46,578 bases of DNA from an uncultured bacterium (GTDB lineage: Bacteria; Bacillota; Clostridia; Lachnospirales; Lachnospiraceae): positions 1 through 46,578 of the forward strand of contig CAJMRM010000016.1 of NCBI GenBank assembly GCA_905215775.1. Direction: 5' to 3'. Below are positions 44,374 to 46,578 of this stretch, piece after piece. The notes below the pieces were generated by a model. That model saw only the letters and a list, made by a program, of their open reading frames with translations. It did not search any database and was not told the origin of the DNA. Every line of letters begins with the position of its first letter. Position 1 is the stretch's first letter. The translations under genes were made by a program, and so were the position numbers.

Positions 44374-45048
44374 ATGAAATTAAATGCTAACGGAACAGAA
44401 ATATCTATTATGGGAAATATTTTGGACGAAAATTCTTATATTTCTTTAACAGATATCGCTAAACAAAAAGATCCTGACGATCCACGGATTGTAATATCAA
44501 ATTGGATGAGTTCATATTCCACTATAGATTTTCTAGCAACATGGGAAAATCTATATAATCCCAGTTTTAACCGTCTGGAATTCCAGACGGTTAGAAATGA
44601 GCCCGGTCGTCTTATCATGACACCCAAACAATGGATAGATCGGATGGGTGCCATCGGAATAACTTCGCAGGCTGGCCGTTATGGCGGTACATACGCTCAT
44701 TCGGATATAGCTTTTGAATTTGCTTCATGGATCTCTCCTGAATTCAAGCTCTACATCATTAAAGACTATCAAAGATTAAAAATCGAAGAATCCAAGCCTC
44801 TGGCACTCGGTTGGGATACCAAAAGGGAACTCTCTAAAATAAATTACCGCATCCACACAGATGCCATAAAAGAATTTTTAATCTCTCCCGAGTTAACCAA
44901 ACAAGAAAACCGGCCCCTGCGCCAACAGGAACCGGCTTCAGATATCTCCGAAGAGATACAATGTGACAACCAATCACAAGAACATTGTACCATCTTCGGA
45001 AACAGCGTGCAATCCAAACATTTGTACGGCTGTTATTTTTATACTTAA
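44374..45048 (+). CDS. KilA-N domain protein, C-terminus replaced
   Basis: 224 residues. Residues 1-130 form a KilA-N DNA-binding domain (ISLTDIAKQKDPDDPRIVIS, IDFLATWENLYNPSFNRLEF, GRYGGTYAHSDIAFEFASWI). Residues up to 170 continue family-like (INYRIHTDAIKEFLISPELT). From the 20-bp repeat at 44906 the frame reads into non-family sequence up to the integrase leader. Normal members are about 260-280 residues. So it is probably truncated by recombination; DNA binding may remain. Confidence 0.72.
   Translation: MKLNANGTEISIMGNILDENSYISLTDIAKQKDPDDPRIVISNWMSSYSTIDFLATWENLYNPSFNRLEFQTVRNEPGRLIMTPKQWIDRMGAIGITSQAGRYGGTYAHSDIAFEFASWISPEFKLYIIKDYQRLKIEESKPLALGWDTKRELSKINYRIHTDAIKEFLISPELTKQENRPLRQQEPASDISEEIQCDNQSQEHCTIFGNSVQSKHLYGCYFYT
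44906..44925 (+). repeat. 20-bp direct repeat, copy 2
   Basis: Same sequence as 44315-44334; it marks the point where the KilA-N protein loses similarity to its family. Confidence 0.7.
44945..45002 (+). promoter_or_regulatory. Long stem-loop in front of integrase
   Basis: An inner stem TACAATGT/ACATTGTA (8 bp perfect) lies inside an outer stem of 9 of 10 bp (44945-44954 with 44993-45002). It ends about 60 bp before the integrase start and may control integrase expression. Confidence 0.55.
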
Positions 45049-45063
45049 AAAGGAGGAACGAAG

Positions 45064-46182
45064 ATGGCAAAAGCAAAATACACCAAAGGAGCAGACGGAT
45101 ATTTTACAACAAAGACGTGGGACGGATCCTATAACCAGGACGGAACCAAACACAGGGTCACACTCCGGTCAAAAAAATCCAGCGCGGATCTGGAAAAGCA
45201 GGTGATCGAGCTGAAGGCTAAGATCCGGAACGGAGATGCCATCCGCGGATCAGATACGCTGTTTTGCGAGTATGCTGCGGAATGGCTTGAAACCTATAAG
45301 GCCGTCCGGAGCACAAACACACGGAAAATGTACCTCAATATTATCACGCATCACTTTCCTGTTCTGGAAGGGATCCGGCTCCAGGACATCCGTAAGCTGC
45401 ACTTCCAGATGCTTATCAACTCCGCGATTGACCGGCCACGTATCTGCCAGCAGATCCGGCTTACCTTCCGGCAGGTCATCCGATCCGCAATCTCAGATCA
45501 TCTCTTGCCGGAAAGCGCCTTCCGGACGATCTGCGAGGGGATAGAGCTGCCCAGGTATAAAGCAAAAGAGAGGCGGCCCCTGACTGATCTGGAGAAAAAA
45601 ATGATCCCTAAAGCGGATTTCAGCCCTATGGAACGGACCTTTGTTTATATCCTCTACGGCTGCGGCCTAAGACGTGGAGAGGCACTGGCCCTCCGGAAAA
45701 CTGATATATGTCTTAAAACAGCCGAGCTGACCGTCAGACAGGCTTTTGAGTTTGATGGTAATAATCCCTCTCCCAAGTCCCCAAAGTCGGATAACGGCTA
45801 CCGTACAGTCCCTATGCCGCCTTATCTGGTGGCGCAATTAAAAAATTATATCCCCTCTGTCCCCGGGGAATATCTTTTCCATAACCAGAATGCCCGGATC
45901 ATGACACATACCGGATATACCAGGATGTGGCAGCGTATCGTGGATAAAATGAATGCTGCCGCTGGTGGAAACAAAAATATCCGTGTGATCTTCGGTCTGA
46001 CGGCACATATATTCCGCCATAATTACTGTACGGAATTGTGCTATCAGATTCCGGCAATCTCCACTAAAAAGATTGCCCAGCTTCTGGGGGACGATGAAAA
46101 GATGGTCCTGGAGGTGTATAGTCACATCGTGGATGAAAAAGAAAAAGCCCCAGACGTTGTTGCCAAGGCCCTGGCTTTATAG
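45064..46182 (+). CDS. int: Tyrosine-recombinase integrase
   Basis: 372 residues. N-terminal AP2-like arm-binding part (KYTKGADGYFTTKTWDGSYN), core-binding SAM-like domain (EYAAEWLETYKAVRSTNTRK), catalytic domain with Arg in YGCGLRRGEALALRKTDI, HxxR in HIFRHNYCTEL, and Tyr in DDEKMVLEVYSHIVDEKE. All key residues are present, so it should be active. It lies next to attR and would integrate the phage into tRNA-Lys. RBS AAAAAGGAGGAACGAAG. Confidence 0.95.
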   Translation: MAKAKYTKGADGYFTTKTWDGSYNQDGTKHRVTLRSKKSSADLEKQVIELKAKIRNGDAIRGSDTLFCEYAAEWLETYKAVRSTNTRKMYLNIITHHFPVLEGIRLQDIRKLHFQMLINSAIDRPRICQQIRLTFRQVIRSAISDHLLPESAFRTICEGIELPRYKAKERRPLTDLEKKMIPKADFSPMERTFVYILYGCGLRRGEALALRKTDICLKTAELTVRQAFEFDGNNPSPKSPKSDNGYRTVPMPPYLVAQLKNYIPSVPGEYLFHNQNARIMTHTGYTRMWQRIVDKMNAAAGGNKNIRVIFGLTAHIFRHNYCTELCYQIPAISTKKIAQLLGDDEKMVLEVYSHIVDEKEKAPDVVAKALAL

Positions 46183-46192
46183 GAAAAAAATC

Positions 46193-46251
46193 TGGGACAT
46201 TTTTGGGACATTTCCCGTCCAGAATGCCCCTCTGGGACACAAATGGGACAT
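46193..46251 (+). repeat. Right-arm integrase sites (two pairs)
   Basis: TGGGACAT at 46193 and 46204, TGGGACAC/T at 46233 and 46244. Each pair has an 11-bp period; the pairs are 40 bp apart. Same motif and orientation as on the left arm. Confidence 0.6.
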
Positions 46252-46289
46252 TTACTTTAGTCCAGAATCTCCCACATACGGTTACAACA

Positions 46290-46333
46290 AAAATGGCGGA
46301 AACTCGCATAAATACTAGGTTTTCCGCCATTTT
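46290..46333. terminator. Bidirectional terminator between int and attR
   Basis: AAAATGGCGGAAA and TTTCCGCCATTTT form a 13-bp stem with an 18-base loop. T-runs lie on both sides. It ends int from the left and, on the minus strand, replaces the lost terminator of the tRNA operon. Confidence 0.75.
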
Positions 46334-46338
46334 ATAAT

Positions 46339-46382
46339 CATGAGACATCGGGGATTCGAACCCCGGACAACTTGATTAAAAG
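46339..46382. other. attR: attR (44-bp core repeat)
   Basis: Identical to 1114-1157. It holds the 3' half of the intact tRNA-Lys gene, so integration leaves the tRNA complete. Confidence 0.93.
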
Positions 46383-46413
46383 TCAAGTGCTCTACCGACT
46401 GAGCTAATATCCC
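46341..46413 (-). tRNA. tRNA-Lys(UUU), integration target
   Basis: 73 nt. Acceptor GGGATAT/ATGTCTC, D arm GCTC..., anticodon stem CTTGA with loop CTTTTAA (anticodon TTT), T arm CCGGGGTTCGAATCCCCG. CCA is not encoded. Its 3' half is the att core. Confidence 0.95.
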
Positions 46414-46433
46414 ATACAACTATTTAGTTGTAA

Positions 46434-46506
<73 letters not shown>

Positions 46507-46526
46507 ATAAGACTTAAAAGTCTAAA

Positions 46527-46578
<52 letters not shown>

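Overview
The window holds one complete integrated prophage of about 45 kb, plus its flanking host DNA. The host is probably a Clostridia member of the Lachnospiraceae type. Reasons: mixed base composition, strong AGGAGG ribosome sites with GTG/TTG starts, clean TTGACA-17-TATAAT promoters, tRNA genes without encoded CCA, and PBSX-like tail proteins. The species cannot be named from this sequence. The phage inserted into the 3' half of a tRNA-Lys(UUU) gene. A 44-bp direct repeat (1114-1157 and 46339-46382) marks attL and attR. A tail of an IS1182-family element lies left of attL. tRNA-Lys, tRNA-Phe and an initiator tRNA-Met (cut by the window edge) lie at and beyond attR.

Almost all virion genes read leftward. 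From right to left: an early/replication block (41714 to about 30196) with a YqaJ nuclease, a second PD-(D/E)XK nuclease, a HerA-like ATPase, a probable recombination protein and a DUF4373 replication protein, ending with an ArpU/RinA-like late activator. Next come a phage initiator-type tRNA and a tRNA-like element, then a free-standing ParA-type ATPase with its own promoter and terminator. Then follow packaging and head genes (terS, terL, DUF1073 portal, head morphogenesis protein, DUF2213 protease/scaffold, DUF2184 capsid, connectors), a contractile tail of PBSX Xkd type (sheath, tube, chaperone with a -1 frameshift site, tape measure, baseplate, fibres), and lysis genes (holin, endolysin). 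The lysogeny control region (41487-42782) has a Cro-like gene, a CI-like repressor and an ImmA-type protease. Integrase is next to attR.

The most interesting content lies between these standard blocks. (1) A second regulatory module sits inside the late region at 15680-18017: a divergent XRE repressor, a strong promoter, an Arc-like ribbon-helix-helix protein, an antisense RNA unit and a Rha-type antirepressor. This is the layout of the P22 immI region (mnt, arc, sar, ant), built here from different protein families. (2) Two tandem TxpA/BsrG-like 27-residue toxins at 43682 and 44029 each face a strong antisense promoter, and each mRNA has 5'/3' complementarity kept by covariation between the copies. 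(3) A 29-residue membrane peptide next to the holin faces tandem promoter-terminator units at 2986-3191 that would make small RNAs complementary to its start region. (4) A HicAB toxin-antitoxin pair has two copies of its palindromic operator. So the prophage appears to carry three kinds of RNA- or toxin-based stability or lysis-control units.

All family names come from reading translated sequences by eye. No database search or folding program was run.
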